From the NCBI GenBank assembly GCA_003008705.1, contig PDUO01000009.1:744001-808000 (forward strand): DNA of 64,000 nucleotides, written 5' to 3'. Of the stretch, positions 1 through 9,052 are shown piece by piece. The position numbers were made by a program, and so were the translations under genes. Origin of the DNA: Pezicula radicicola. Its lineage: Eukaryota; Ascomycota; Leotiomycetes; Helotiales; Dermateaceae. Each line of letters opens with the position of its first letter. Position 1 is the stretch's first letter. Below the pieces are notes generated by a model. It did not search any database and was not told where the DNA came from. It was given only the letters and a program-made list of their open reading frames with translations.

Positions 1-766
1 GCCGTAAAGCAGCTGCAACTCGCCATTCCTTTCGGCGAAGTGAGCAGTAAGAGGATCTGCTTTTACGGCTGAAATTGGAAGCAAAAAACGAAATGCACTG
101 CTTCCTGAGAGCTTCGATATACATTCGGAGCCTACAACGTACGTTCGAAGTGCTGACTAAATCCATTAGACTATTGCACTCTACAGCCAGAGAAATGTAA
201 CAACTCACATGTGTCCCATCAGCACCCAAGACCAAATCGCCAACGACCTTCCTGCCATCAGCCAACACAATCTCGGCTGCCTCACAATCAACTTCCTTGA
301 CCCTACTCTGCAGAATTATCTGCACTCCGAGTCCAGTCGCTATCTTCTTGAGTGCATTGTGCAAGTCAATACGGTGGCAAAGCTGCCACGGGTACGGGAA
401 ACCCTTCCTTAACCCACTTGTGTCCCTCAAGAAGACTCGCTCTCCGTTAGGTCGATATTCAGAGACCCATTCGCAAGTCACGGCGCCGTGCTCGCTGGCT
501 ATCATGCCATAGCGTTCAAGAAGACCGTTGACATAGAGGGGAGGTGAATTGCTGCTCCGGTTTCTTGGGCGAATCGAGAAGATTCGTAGATCTGAGTTGA
601 GGTTAGTAGATGCTTTCATATCCCGAAAGTTTCTATTTACTTCAACTACATGGCCTGCTTTTCGGAGCGCTATTGCTGCATAGAGACCACCAATTCCCGC
701 GCCTACAACCACGATTTTAAGTGGTGTAGCGATATCTCCATTCGTGGTACCGTTTGTGCTGTTCAT
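1..766 (-). CDS. FAD-dependent monooxygenase, salicylate-hydroxylase-like (partial, one-base frameshift)
   Basis: 5' part of a class A flavoprotein aromatic hydroxylase; the 3' part lies beyond the left edge. Exons read 766-641, 591-209 and 156-1, with GTAAAT..CAG and GTGAGT..TAG introns. The N-terminus has the Rossmann motif VVVGAGIGGLYAAIAL (about residues 19-34), followed by ESSRFAQETGAAIHLP, a conserved Arg region (LCHRIDLHNAL) and the GADGTH motif, then SSAFRFLLP, all standard for the family. The reading frame breaks inside exon 2 at a run of four G (538-541, plus strand): upstream gives GAAIHLP, while downstream VNGLLERYGM is in another frame. One added base in that run restores the family pattern and also makes exons 1 plus 2 divisible by three, as the phase-0 second intron requires. 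This is therefore either a young pseudogene or a sequencing error. It is divergent from the cupin gene. The substrate is unknown; a phenolic acid is likely from the family. Confidence 0.8.
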   Translation of the reverse strand, partial: MNSTNGTTNGDIATPLKIVVVGAGIGGLYAAIALRKAGHVVEVNRNFRDMKASTNLNSDLRIFSIRPRNRSSNSPPLYVNGLLERYGMIASEHGAVTCEWVSEYRPNGERVFLRDTSGLRKGFPYPWQLCHRIDLHNALKKIATGLGVQIILQSRVKEVDCEAAEIVLADGRKVVGDLVLGADGTHVSCYISLAVECNSLMDLVSTSNVRCRLRMYIEALRKQCISFFASNFSRKSRSSYCSLRRKEWRVAAALR

Positions 767-1283
767 GCTTGCAACGTAAAATGAACCTTTCTCGGAAACT
801 CAGTACTTGGCAAGATGCATTGCATGGAATAGTGTGACTTCTTATTTACAAACTTTGACGAGGAGAAATATGTGTACAGCTGGTCAACTCATCCACTACG
901 GCTTTCGGAGCTCTCACGTCTCCCTTTCCCCTCTCATGAATAATTCATAGAGATGATCAATTGAGGCCAGCCGGAGTGGCTATGCTATACCTGTACTTGA
1001 TATTGTAGTAGCAGTTTGATATCAATAGTTACAGAACGAAGGAAATGATGTAGTTTGTCGGAAAGTGGGTGGTTTTATACCGGATGAGTGGGGGGAACAG
1101 CTATTTCGCGTCTTTCTGAGCACCGAAACACCGACAAGTTTTCAATAACTAGTAAACCCATACATGTCTATGAAGAGGGGTAGTAGGTATACCTAGGTAT
1201 CTGTATCTTCTTCCAGTCTCTCAACGTCTCTCTTTTTCATTCCAAGTCCCTTCTCTCAGAACACCAAAATTCAAATCCCAGAG
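767..1283. promoter_or_regulatory. Divergent promoter region, monooxygenase / cupin
   Basis: This is 517 bases between two divergent starts, so it should hold both promoters. The stretch just before the cupin start (about 1200-1260) is CT-rich, common in fungal promoters. I see no coding potential and cannot name an operator. Confidence 0.4.
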
Positions 1284-1835
1284 ATGTCTGGAGAAACACC
1301 ACAAGGCCTCCTCGAAAACGGGCTTCCAAATATCTCCCGTTACATCACAACCCAAGATAGCACAGGAAAAGCAATCATAGCCCAGGACATCCCCCCAGCA
1401 TCAATCTGGCAAACAATTGGCAAAGTAGCCAAATTCTTCCTGGGTTATACAACACGCACCTTCCCCGTTTCCCTCTCCACTACCTCAGACATAACCACCT
1501 ATTCGAAAGACCTCTCATCACCACCAGGACTCACCGTCTCAAATGGCACAGTCCTTCGTTTCGTAGATATGGCACCGAACACCATTTCACCTATGCATAA
1601 AACCGTATCTTTGGACTATGGAGTTGTGATTGAGGGACCTGTGGAATTGGTGTTGGATAGTGGGGAGACTAGGATGATGTATCGGGGGGATGTTTGTGTA
1701 CAGAGGGCTACTAATCATGCTTGGAGGAATCCGAATGATCACTGGGCGAGGATGATGTATGTTTTGGTTACGGCACATGGGCAGGGTTTGAGTGAGGATT
1801 TGGGGGATATGGCTGATGTTAAGAGTAGTGAGTAG
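1284..1835 (+). CDS. Small single-domain cupin protein
   Basis: Uninterrupted 183-residue reading frame. The C-terminal half is a cupin_2 barrel of a type common in fungal metabolic clusters: the first motif contains MHKTVSLDYGVVIEG (about residues 105-119), followed by LDSGE, YRGDVCVQR and TNHAWRNP. The histidines at about 106 and 146 would be candidate metal ligands, but not all four residues of a classical cupin metal site are obvious, so enzymatic activity cannot be claimed. The N-terminal 80 residues are a barrel extension rather than a targeting signal. It stands beside a ring hydroxylase and a CocE-type hydrolase, so an accessory step in the same pathway (isomerase, dioxygenase or ligand-binding role) is possible. 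Family assignment is firm; function is not. Confidence 0.8.
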   Translation: MSGETPQGLLENGLPNISRYITTQDSTGKAIIAQDIPPASIWQTIGKVAKFFLGYTTRTFPVSLSTTSDITTYSKDLSSPPGLTVSNGTVLRFVDMAPNTISPMHKTVSLDYGVVIEGPVELVLDSGETRMMYRGDVCVQRATNHAWRNPNDHWARMMYVLVTAHGQGLSEDLGDMADVKSSE

Positions 1836-2183
1836 GATATAGTTGCTTAGGTTTGTGGTTGGATGTTAACAAGAAGTATTATGATCAGTAAACACGGATA
1901 ATTATTCTTATTGAAGTTTGCCCACTGCATTCTATAAGCATAAAAGCTTCTAGCAATCTCTTTTTGAAGAAATATATCCCAATTTGACTGAAGTCTATAA
2001 CCGGGCTCATTTCCTTATCAATCTCTGATTCCTTGATTGGCTTGGTACTACGCAAACTAAACGAGCTACCTAAATCAAGTGCAGTCACCCATGTTGCACT
2101 AATTTAAAAGAAGAAGCTGTCTAGATGCGGGAAAAAGTGTTACGCCCAATTCAAAATAATGTAGTCTCTTTCCTTTACTCAAT
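1836..2183. other. Convergent 3' intergenic region
   Basis: 348 bases between convergent gene ends. It is AT-rich with no coding pattern and presumably contains both polyadenylation regions. Confidence 0.4.
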
Positions 2184-4214
2184 CTAAACTTGAGGAATCA
2201 CGGGCAAAGTAACGTAGTTCTCCAGACCCTCCCCAAAGTGCACATGATTAATGCCGGCGAGTTTCTCAGGTGTTCTATTCTCAACATCAGCTTATTTGAC
2301 CTTCTAAATTGTGAGAATTTTGAGGGACAACTCACCTATCACTCGAACTAGAATGCTGGAAAATACCGCTGCCCTGTGTGTCTCCTGATGCTACCTCAAA
2401 AACAAGCTTGCCGCCTTTTTCAGCAATAACATTTGTAGGCCAAATTTCCACATCAACACCATATATTTTATCTGCTTCAACAGCCTGCACATCTGCCTTG
2501 AAGTATTTTCTCCATGGTAGGTAAGGACGGTTTTTGGGATGCGACTCGTCGATCTTGCGAAGCGATACTCGGAGCCAGCCTTTAGCGAGCGGGATTGGGT
2601 CCCCTGCAGTGCCAGTGTAATGAACCTCTACACCGTCTGGTGAAATATAGCGCAATGTGAGGAAGAGATCAATATCATTGTCTGGACTAGGAGTTTCTGG
2701 TGTTACTGAGACGTTTAGGTGTGCAGCGATGTGACCTGTGAACTCTGTGTCTTGCTCAAAAGGAGGAGTGGTAAATTGGATGAGGCTTGGGTTTTCGAGA
2801 TTTCCTAGCGCTTTGTAGGATTTCTTCGCAGAGTTCGTCTCCGGTTTTGTGGTACTTAGTGATCCATCGGCGTGGAGATTATATTTGATGTATTGTGTCC
2901 TTGGAATTGGCCATGCAACCTCTTCTCGTCGACTGTACGTTGCCTCAAATTCTGGGTTATTGAAGCCGACGTTGCCTTTCCGTAAGACCATGCTCACAGG
3001 TGCAACCTTCCCTGGTACTGACCATCCTACAGTATCTTCACCTTTCAAAAAGGCATTAAGAAAGCTCTTCTGAACCTCTACTTCGTCGTGGTAGTAAAAT
3101 GGCAGATCGTGACGGCCTGTGATGAATCGGAGATATTTGAATTTTGATCCAGCCCACGTATACCCTTCCACGTTGCCACGAAGATGCAGCAAAATCCCAC
3201 CCCAATTTGCGACAGACAGTAGAGGGACCTCAATATCCTCAAGATTGAACTCCTTCGAGGAATAGTACCCATCATCACGGAACTTATTTGCAGCGTTGTC
3301 CTCGTTCTGATCTCTTCGGTTCGCCTTTAGCACATCATCTGGTAGGTCGCCCTCCAGAGTATCTTCACCCCACTTGGAAGCTGCTCTGCCAGGTTTTCCG
3401 TACTGGTTGGTGATCACTTGTCGATCCCACCAGAATTTAATGAAGGCATTTGAAAGTATTCCTCCGTGTCGGCATCTGTCACCTGCAACCAGTCAGTATT
3501 ACTTTCTTGGCTTGACATACCAATCACAATGATTTTGGTTTGGGAGAATATTCTTACGGTAGTAGTCCGACATGCCCTCCCAGGGTATGATTGCTGCCAA
3601 GCCTTTTGGCCTTCGAGCAGCCACACGCCATTGACTTCCAGCATAATAAGAGATGCCTACACATTTTGTCCGTCAGATACCAATAAAACAACTGTACATA
3701 GCTACTGACCTAAAAGTCCAACTTTCCCAGAAGACCATGGCTGTTTTGCTGCCCATTCCACCACATCAAAGAAGCACTCGCTGGTTCCTTTCGACATAGT
3801 ATCGAGAACACCAGGCGATTGCCCAAGACCACGTTCATCTGCTCGAACTACGACATAGCCTTCTTTAGTCCAGTAAACTGGATCAGGGGTTTCCCATGCG
3901 CTGTATTTTGACTTGTGTTCAGGGTTGACTTCACTAAATGATTTGGCAAAGAAGCTATCTCCAATCAGAAGAAGTTCACAGTACGGAGAACTTCGACGTG
4001 AAACTTACTTCTCGTATGGTATGTCTTTTCCATATGGGCCATACGTTACTAGGACAGGAAACTTCGTATTCTCGGGTGCAATTGGTCTATAGACATTGCA
4101 ACGGATTGGTAGCTCCTGGGCCCTTGGGATTGAGACGTTCTTTTCGAAGATCAATGCATTCTCCTTGTCTTCCGTAATCTCGAGCAGATTTTTGAGAGTG
4201 TTGGTTTTAGACAT
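2184..4214 (-). CDS. CocE/NonD-type hydrolase (X-Pro dipeptidyl-peptidase S15 family)
   Basis: Five exons: 4214-4009, 3954-3710, 3656-3558, 3482-2336 and 2274-2184, together 1788 nt, giving 595 residues. The N-terminal alpha/beta hydrolase part contains VLVTYGPYGKD, then VVVRADERGLGQSPG, and the nucleophile elbow GLLGISYYAGSQW (GxSYxG, serine split from its upstream glycine by an intron). The later FITGRHDLPFYYHDE segment carries the probable acid, and the C-terminal jelly-roll (VSLRKIDESHPKN, PTNVIAEKGGKL) ends with GINHVHFG, a plausible catalytic histidine. Known members are X-Pro dipeptidyl peptidases, cocaine esterase (a benzoyl ester hydrolase) and glutaryl acylases. No secretion signal is visible, so it is probably intracellular. 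In this neighbourhood an aromatic ester or amide is a reasonable substrate, but that is inference. Confidence 0.88.
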
Positions 4215-4624
4215 GATGGATGACGGTGAATGATGAATCGTAATGTGATACAACAAAGGAATTACCAAGATGAAATGAAGCTCAGAGAAGTGCCTACACT
4301 TGTATTACACGTGATTGAGGGGTCAACTCCCACCCTTCCGGTTGCTCAAGGACTCTGCGGAAAAGTGTGGGTGGTACGAAGGATACATGCGAAACACCGA
4401 AGCATACTCCGTAGCAGGGCCAGCGCTACGCAAGTGGTCCCGTTTCTCCACATGGGGCCCGAGCAATCTGACCATCTCGGAGTGTCATAAGAATACCGAC
4501 GCACATATCGCATGATACCTTCATTGTGCTGTCAATACCCGTTGTAGGGGTCTTGATGAGAGAGGGAGGGAGAGAGATGTGAAGGAGGAAAGACGAGAAA
4601 GGGAGGAAGAAATTTAAGTGACAC
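4215..4624. other. Intergenic region
   Basis: About 410 bases upstream of the S15-type hydrolase and downstream of the small unknown gene. A purine-rich GAGAGGGAGGGAGAGAG run lies at about 4558-4600. No gene seen. Confidence 0.4.
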
Positions 4625-5225
4625 TTAGAGTAAGCGAGATTTGATCATTTGATTCGCCCCAACGCCAAATCCACAAGTTCTATGAAGAACAAACATACAA
4701 AAATCCAGTGATGATACGCATGCTGTCCAATCCAAAATCCCAGCCTTCAACTGCCATCCAAGCATCTCTACCACTCGCCTCCTATCGCATATCTGAAGAG
4801 TCCCGGAAAGAAAGGGCCTCCTGTTGCCCCCCAAGCTTTCGCAATCGTCTTCCAAACAGTAGGTTAGCTCAATCCAGCTAGTATTTATTGGGTTGGCATC
4901 TCTTACGGCATTGAGCGACACTCCACTGAACATAATAACCAGAAAGGCAGTCTCGAATCTGTTACTTCCAAGTGTTCGCTGTTCATAATCAAGGTTCCTG
5001 TGCCATTCTCAGTTAGAGATCTCCATCGTAATGGTCCTTTTTGACAACCTACCGGTTTATGGGACGATATAGAGGTACCCGATAATGGTCTGTCGGCCAA
5101 TTTGGAGGATTGACGACTGCAACTGTTTGGTCTTGCGTTGTTGTCGTATCATTTCCGGTAAGATGAATCTTGTAGTCCTCCAAGACTTGGTTCACTTGGT
5201 GTGCAGTAACTGTCGTGGTGGCCAT
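4625..5225 (-). CDS. Small hypothetical protein, two exons
   Basis: I do not recognise this protein. A model of exons 5225-5053 and 4997-4625 with a GTAGGT..CACAG intron gives 546 nt and 181 residues. Exon 1 begins MATTTVTAHQVNQVLEDYK and includes NPPNWPTDHYRVPLYRPINR; exon 2 continues in the same frame with NLDYEQRTLGSNRF and a short hydrophobic stretch, ETAFLVIMFSGVSL. No catalytic motif, clear membrane helix or targeting signal is seen. A further intron in exon 2 (candidate GTAAGA donor after SLNA) would give a shorter C-terminus, so the 3' end is uncertain. It is divergent from the ALDH-like gene with about 400 bases between. Coding status rests on frame consistency only. Confidence 0.42.
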
Positions 5226-5633
5226 GGTGATGGATGGTGTGTTGGTGGGTTGAAAGGTGCTTGCTGTGTTCAAGTATCACGATAAATTTTGAGGAATCGT
5301 TAGCTCAGCTCATTCCTATCCTGATGTATCGAAGCGCGACGCCTCTCAGAAATGCCCTGCCAGCCAAGACTTTGGGGAAACTGGGGATTGGTAGCACCAT
5401 CCACATTCCGCGTTCGGCCCCACCTAGTAGTACTGTACTTCGAAACCCCGGACGAGGCCCTAGACTGCGGGGGATCTGGGATCCTTGCAAGCCGAAACCT
5501 CTCTTTACTCTCTTGCAAGGGGGGAAGTTATCCAGTTGTTTGTCGTTCGATATATCCATATCCATATTCATATCATCCAACATTCCCTTCTCAGCAAATA
5601 TTTCTCCTCAATTGCCTTTAAACTATCTGAACT
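5226..5633. promoter_or_regulatory. Divergent promoter region, small unknown gene / ALDH-like gene
   Basis: 408 bases between divergent starts. Pyrimidine-rich near 5580-5620, before the ALDH-like ATG. No specific operator recognised. Confidence 0.35.
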
Positions 5634-7155
5634 ATGGCGAAAGAACTCGGAAGCGGCATGGAAGCACTCCTAGCTGCCGTCACAGATGGCAGGACAGAGA
5701 ATGTGAGATACAGACAAAATGAGCTTCACAAACTGCATGCAGGGCTACGAGAAAGCGCAGATGCCATTTGCAATGCTATCTCAAGCAGCGCATCGCTCAC
5801 AGCGACGGAAGCTGAGACGGAGTTCTTCCTTGCCATGGATTCAGTGCGACAGTGTTATGCGACCCTAGATTTTGACAAGTCGATCAAGGATGAATATCTT
5901 GTCACAACAGGTACTGACAATCTTGGTCGACGAAATGGTTTGGGCTTGGTAGCTATTAAACCATCCGAGCACAGTCGGTTCTACTCGGTCGTCACTCCGC
6001 TCGCTGCGGCAATTGCTGGAGGAAATTGCGTTCTTCTGGAAGTAAGTTTCGGTTCAACGGACTGTTAGATAATTTACTCATTTTGAAATTCAGCTGGAAC
6101 GGCCCCAAAAGCCAATCGACACTCTTCTTTCCTCCATCCTCATCTCTTCCCTCGACCAAGACACATTCTACGTCTCTGCCACAAGCCTACAGCTAGATCA
6201 TATTTTAAAGGTCAACCTCCTGGTCAATCAGACCAGTACGGATTCACAAATAAAATCTCTCACATCACCAGCGGAATCCCGAAGTATCGCTGTAGTGGAT
6301 AGATCAGCAGATATTGAGCATGCAGCCAAAACAATCGTCTCGGCTCGCCTATCTAATTATGGGACATCCCCATATGCCCCAGACCTCGTGATTGTCAATG
6401 ACTTCATTGGAGAAGCGTTTGGGAAAGCATGTCTTTCACACGCCAAATCACTGGGGAGGCAAGCGTCCAAGACTACAGCTGGAGAGCCTGATGAAGAGAC
6501 GAAGCAGGTCTTAAAAGCAGCGGAAGCGAAGGGCCAAGTAAAGACCCACAACTTCGTCCCAGGTTTGACAGTAGTTGAAGTCACAGACAGGTAATAATAC
6601 TCTAAAAAAACTCCTATAATAATCACTAAAACAAAGTACAGATCATGCGCGATACTAACCAGCAAGATAATCGGTCCGTACATCATCACCCTCCCCAGCA
6701 CCGGTCTCGTAGACAGCGTTTCAACCCAACGCAACACCCCCACCCACCTATCAACCTACCTTTTCGCCTCTCCATCAGCCGCCAAGTTCCTCAGCGAACA
6801 ACTCGACAGCTCCGTAACCTACATCAACCAAATACCCGCCCAACTCCTCATTGGCCCCGCTTCTCCGCAAAACTATCCCCACTCTCTACATCCACGTTAC
6901 ACACCAGATATGTTTTCGAAGCCACGTCCACAATTTATCAAGCCCATTGAAGGATTACCTATAGAGGAAAGGTTGAGAGAGAAAGCTATTATTCCGTTGA
7001 AACCAACGGGACAGAGACCGGGTCATGCGATTGGATTCTTCGAGCAAGGGATTTTACTAGGATTGGGAATTACGGCCTTTGTTGTTTTGCCTTCTGTTAG
7101 CTATGGGCTTTTCAGGTTGGGGAGAGAGGGGTGGAGATTTTATGTGAAGCAATAG
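5634..7155 (+). CDS. Aldehyde dehydrogenase-like protein, probable pseudoenzyme with C-terminal membrane anchor
   Basis: Exons 5634-6041, 6094-6590 and 6642-7155 total 1419 nt, giving 472 residues. The ALDH fold can be followed: RLRE-like LHKLHAGLRESADAI near residue 25, the VVTPLAAAIAGGNCVLLE segment, FYVSATSL where active enzymes have the FTGS nucleotide-binding turn, and SRSIAVVDRSADIEHAAKTIV. The segment that normally reads NsGQxCxAPD is NYGTSPYAPD, with proline where the catalytic cysteine should be, and the ELGGK glutamate motif is also absent. The C-terminus has one hydrophobic helix (about 437-460) followed by basic residues, which suggests tail anchoring. Length is somewhat below the usual 490-510. 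Known fungal relatives are labelled ALDH, but activity should not be assumed here. Confidence 0.85.
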
Positions 7156-7610
7156 GTACTTAATCTTGGGTTGCTAGTTAGGAAAGAGAAATATGGTGTG
7201 TATACTTTTAGCAATATCCGTTGATTTATGAGGAAAACCATATCACATTGGGGACTTTATCGTACTCGTCATCCAATCCCTTCTCAGTGAGGCTTTACGT
7301 AGAGCAACAAAAGGTATTGTAATTAGAGACTTTATCGGTCTATTTTAGTTGCGTGTGTTTAGAAGTTGAAGTGATGTGTGCACTGGTCGTTGTGAGTGGT
7401 AGTAGAGATAGAGGAATCCTTAATTTTTTGCTTGGTTCTGATCTCCACTAAGTGACTAGTAACTTCAAGTACCTCTCAACTCTCATATTTCTTTCAACAT
7501 AAATTCATGAGTCGCTGCAAGCATTATGTTTTTACGATCATTTATTCATTGTTTCCTACATTGCATAACTCCGAACGCCAAATATAACTACTCCAACCTT
7601 CACCCACAAA
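7156..7610. other. Convergent 3' intergenic region
   Basis: 455 bases, AT-rich, between the ALDH-like gene and the dioxygenase end. No coding pattern seen. Confidence 0.4.
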
Positions 7611-8533
7611 TCACCAGGATCCTAGCGTAAATTGCGAATTACACATATTTTGAAGTTCCCAGTCCTCAGCACCAAGCACAGCTTTGGTTCCTATATCCTC
7701 TGCATCTCCAACAAGGCCTGCCACAAAAAGCGCAGACATAAAGTGATCATCAGTAGCATGTGCGTCACGATAATTTGGCATTTTCATCAACATGGTCATG
7801 CTCCTCCGCAGTGCAGGCCCACTATGCTTTGTGATAGCATCTTCAAATTCCTGGCGGAAGTCCATGAGCGGTGCTTCAGGTGGATTTATCATGGCGAAGT
7901 TATCTCGGTAGAGGAGCATTTGGGTCCATTGATTGCGGTATAAGTTGTGTACTGCACCTCCAGTACCAATGAAAAGGACCTTCTCTTTCTCCAGCCGTAG
8001 TGAGCGAAGAGCCGATCCTACTTTCACATGGTAATGCGGATCGTAGCGCGCGTTCATACTAACGATTGTTGTCGGGGGACATCCATCTGGGAACATGCGT
8101 ATCAAAATGAGATATGTGTCGTGGATCCAGTCAAACTTTGTATTGGCCTTTGCCTTGAGACCGGAGTCTTTGAGAAGCTGGATTACTCGCTCTCCCATAG
8201 CGAGATCTGGATTGAGTTTGTAGTCGACGTATTTTGATGGGTGCACATATGCTACGGGGGATTTATCGGGATTGGGGTTCATGGCTACTTCAATTTCATC
8301 GTTCAAAGTTGCCCAATGTGCACCCTGTGATTCTTGTCAGCGTTGTACGTAATTGGGTGAGGTAACAAATGTACCATAATCACAATGTGTTTGACACCAT
8401 TCGCAAGCGCTTCATCACCACATTTCTTCCAATATGTGGCAGACTTCGACTCCTCGCCGAGCATCATTGTTGATCCATGTGAGAAGAAATGCACTGGCGT
8501 TGCAGTGCTCGCAGTAGAAGTGGCGGAAGGCAT
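7611..8533 (-). CDS. LigB-type (class III) extradiol ring-cleavage dioxygenase
   Basis: Exons 8533-8375 and 8324-7611 encode 290 residues, separated by a 50-nt GTACAT..CACAG intron. The protein belongs to the LigB/DODA family of non-haem iron enzymes that open catechol-type rings. Signatures in order: HFFSHGSTMML near residue 15 (first metal histidine), IVIMGAHW at the splice site, FDWIHDTYLILIRMFPDGCPP (the conserved HDTxxxLxxxFP block), VSMNARYDPHYHVKVG, FIGTGGAVHNL (histidine) and HATDDHFMSALFVAGLVGD near the C-terminus. Length matches plant and fungal DODA-like enzymes. It is the only clear ring-opening enzyme in the window, so it anchors the aromatic-catabolism reading of the neighbourhood. 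The true substrate (protocatechuate-like, DOPA-like or other catechol) cannot be read from the sequence. Confidence 0.9.
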
Positions 8534-9052
8534 CGTGGCTCAGTGTTAATTCACAGTGGAAGAATCCGTAAATTGCAGGAAATTGGAGGCTATCAAAAAG
8601 ACAAGTCTCTGCAAATTTGAAAGAAAGGAGAGGGGGAGAGAGAGAGGCCTAGTAGAAGCTATTCGAGCTATCTTTGATCATACCTCACCTGGCCCGGCTT
8701 TGGCCTTGGATACCTTTGGGGTATGGAGTAGGAAGCCAGCCGATGTGGGGGGAAGTTGAGGAGATGTTTGGGACACGGCCTGCAGCTTTACCGTAAGAGG
8801 AATCGACCATTACCGTAGTCTAGTCTATAAGGGGAGAGATGGTTACAATGGTGCGGCTCCGGAAGGAGGGGGAGCAGAAGGAGAAGGAGGACACGGACGT
8901 TGAAGGCCTTCAAGCCGATGTGGGCGGCATGGTACTTTCGCACGGTAACTGCCGAAGACACCTTTCTTCTTTGGGTTGGAGAAGAAGACCTCCGCATTCT
9001 CCCCGCCTCCCTTCAATTCCGGTCATGCCAGAATCAGAATCACGACACCACG
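8534..9052. promoter_or_regulatory. Divergent promoter region, dioxygenase / transcription factor
   Basis: 519 bases separating the dioxygenase start from the chosen start of the regulator. Purine-rich runs at 8615-8650 and 8865-8895. The reading frame of the regulator stays open upstream to an ATG at 8900, so the 3' part could be coding. Confidence 0.35.

Noticed and set aside
5300..5583. Minus-strand frames opposite the ALDH-like promoter
   Set aside because: Overlapping frames in an intergenic stretch without family resemblance or splice support.
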